From the NCBI GenBank assembly GCA_963580285.1, contig OY757010.1, positions 224,955,234-225,019,233 of the forward strand: a stretch of DNA of 64,000 nucleotides. Direction: 5' to 3'. Position numbers and translations under genes: made by a program. This document shows, one piece after another, positions 63,500 through 64,000 of this stretch. The notes beneath the pieces were generated by a model. The model had not been told where the DNA came from and ran no database searches. It worked only from the letters and a program-made list of their open reading frames with translations. Numbering within the stretch: the first letter of the stretch is position 1; every line of letters starts with the position of its first letter. This DNA is from Lucinisca nassula. Lineage: Eukaryota > Mollusca > Bivalvia > Lucinida > Lucinidae.

Positions 63500-64000
63500 G
63501 TCAGAAAAGTTTGTGTTATGGATTTCCATCGTGCTTAACAAAACATGAAACGGCGTTTTGTGGTGACAAAGCGATTTTTAAAGGAATTCCCCAAACATAT
63601 CGACAAGTATTGAGAAACTGGCCGTTCGAAAAATGGTATATTTCTTATCTAAAGGGAGATAATCGGATAACTTTTAAAAATTAAATCCCTATCATTAAGC
63701 ATGGGTGTATGATATTGAAGATGTAAAGTGATTTTATGATTCATGGCCAATAGTCTTCCACTTTCTAAATAAAAAGTTCATCTGCGCATGCGCATTGACA
63801 ATTTCTCTGCAGATCCCTTCCAGATCCATACTGCATAATAAACAATTTCTGATTTTCACTTTTTGTAGCCATACGTCTGTTCAGTGTGTCAAAAATCGCC
63901 TTTTGGGGGAAATACATACCTAAAAACTCTCTTGTTTACTCGAAAGTTTGTATCTTTCCTTTGTGACTACGTATTTAGAATTTTTCACATATTCTTTCAA
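63500..64000. other. Unassigned intron sequence
   Basis: No exon fitting the phase needed after ADAMTS exon 13 and no repeat family was recognised up to the window end. Confidence 0.4.

Noticed and set aside
57864..64000. Next ADAMTS exon (rest of TSP1 repeat 2)
   Set aside because: Looked for a phase-1 exon with a TSP1 pattern (RxVxC and a later CxG) and found none; it must lie beyond the window or be missed.

Overview
The window is eukaryotic, intron-rich and AT-rich. It carries one spread-out host gene on the + strand, buried in mobile DNA. The gene encodes a secreted ADAMTS-type zinc metalloprotease with thrombospondin repeats. Twelve consecutive exons between 731 and 57863 can be read with matching splice phases at every junction, and a likely thirteenth exon lies at 161-252. 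Together they cover the end of the catalytic domain, the disintegrin-like module, the first TSP1 repeat, the cysteine-rich domain, the spacer and the start of a second TSP1 repeat. The gene runs off both ends of the window. The repeat types (Penelope-like elements with hammerhead ribozymes, several tRNA-derived SINE types, mariner and Tc1 relics) suggest a mollusc, most likely a bivalve. That is inference.

Almost everything between the exons is repetitive. The dominant source is a Penelope-like retroelement (PLE). One almost complete copy lies on the minus strand at about 46651-50446. It has a reverse transcriptase reading frame broken by two stops and one frameshift, a long 3' untranslated region, and a terminal repeat at each end. 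More than 25 5'-truncated copies of its 3' end, in both orientations, fill the introns.

The most interesting signal is a set of self-cleaving RNA motifs. Both terminal repeats of the PLE contain what reads as an intact type I hammerhead ribozyme, with a 6-bp helix I, full CUGAUGA and GAAA core, 4-bp helix II and a palindromic helix III. Two further repeat families carry hammerheads of the same architecture but different sequence. One is a roughly 260-bp unit, often in head-to-tail dimers (1190-1556, 7640-7985, 52950-53205), that resembles metazoan retrozymes. The other is a roughly 576-bp unit tandemly repeated at 27850-29180. About 17 intact or decayed hammerheads can be aligned by eye.

Layout. 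0-4 kb: catalytic-domain exons, a 60-bp minisatellite, a retrozyme dimer and a mariner with its own retrozyme insertion. 4-7 kb: PLE tails and a large 37-bp minisatellite. 7-11 kb: disintegrin exon, retrozyme dimer, a second mariner split by insertions. 11-16 kb: a LINE split by a PLE tail. 16-30 kb: five ADAMTS exons (14.7-25.4 kb), PLE fragments, SINEs and the 576-bp hammerhead array. 30-33 kb: a hairpin-rich satellite interrupted by a TIR element. 36.8 kb: cysteine-rich/spacer exon. 37.7-42 kb: a LINE cut up by PLE tails and a retrozyme-like dimer. 45.5 kb: spacer exon. 46-50 kb: the near-complete PLE. 57-58 kb: last spacer exons. 59.8-62.2 kb: a Tc1-like element split by a LINE tail and a SINE. 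No bacterial-type operons, CRISPR arrays or functional tRNA/rRNA genes are seen.
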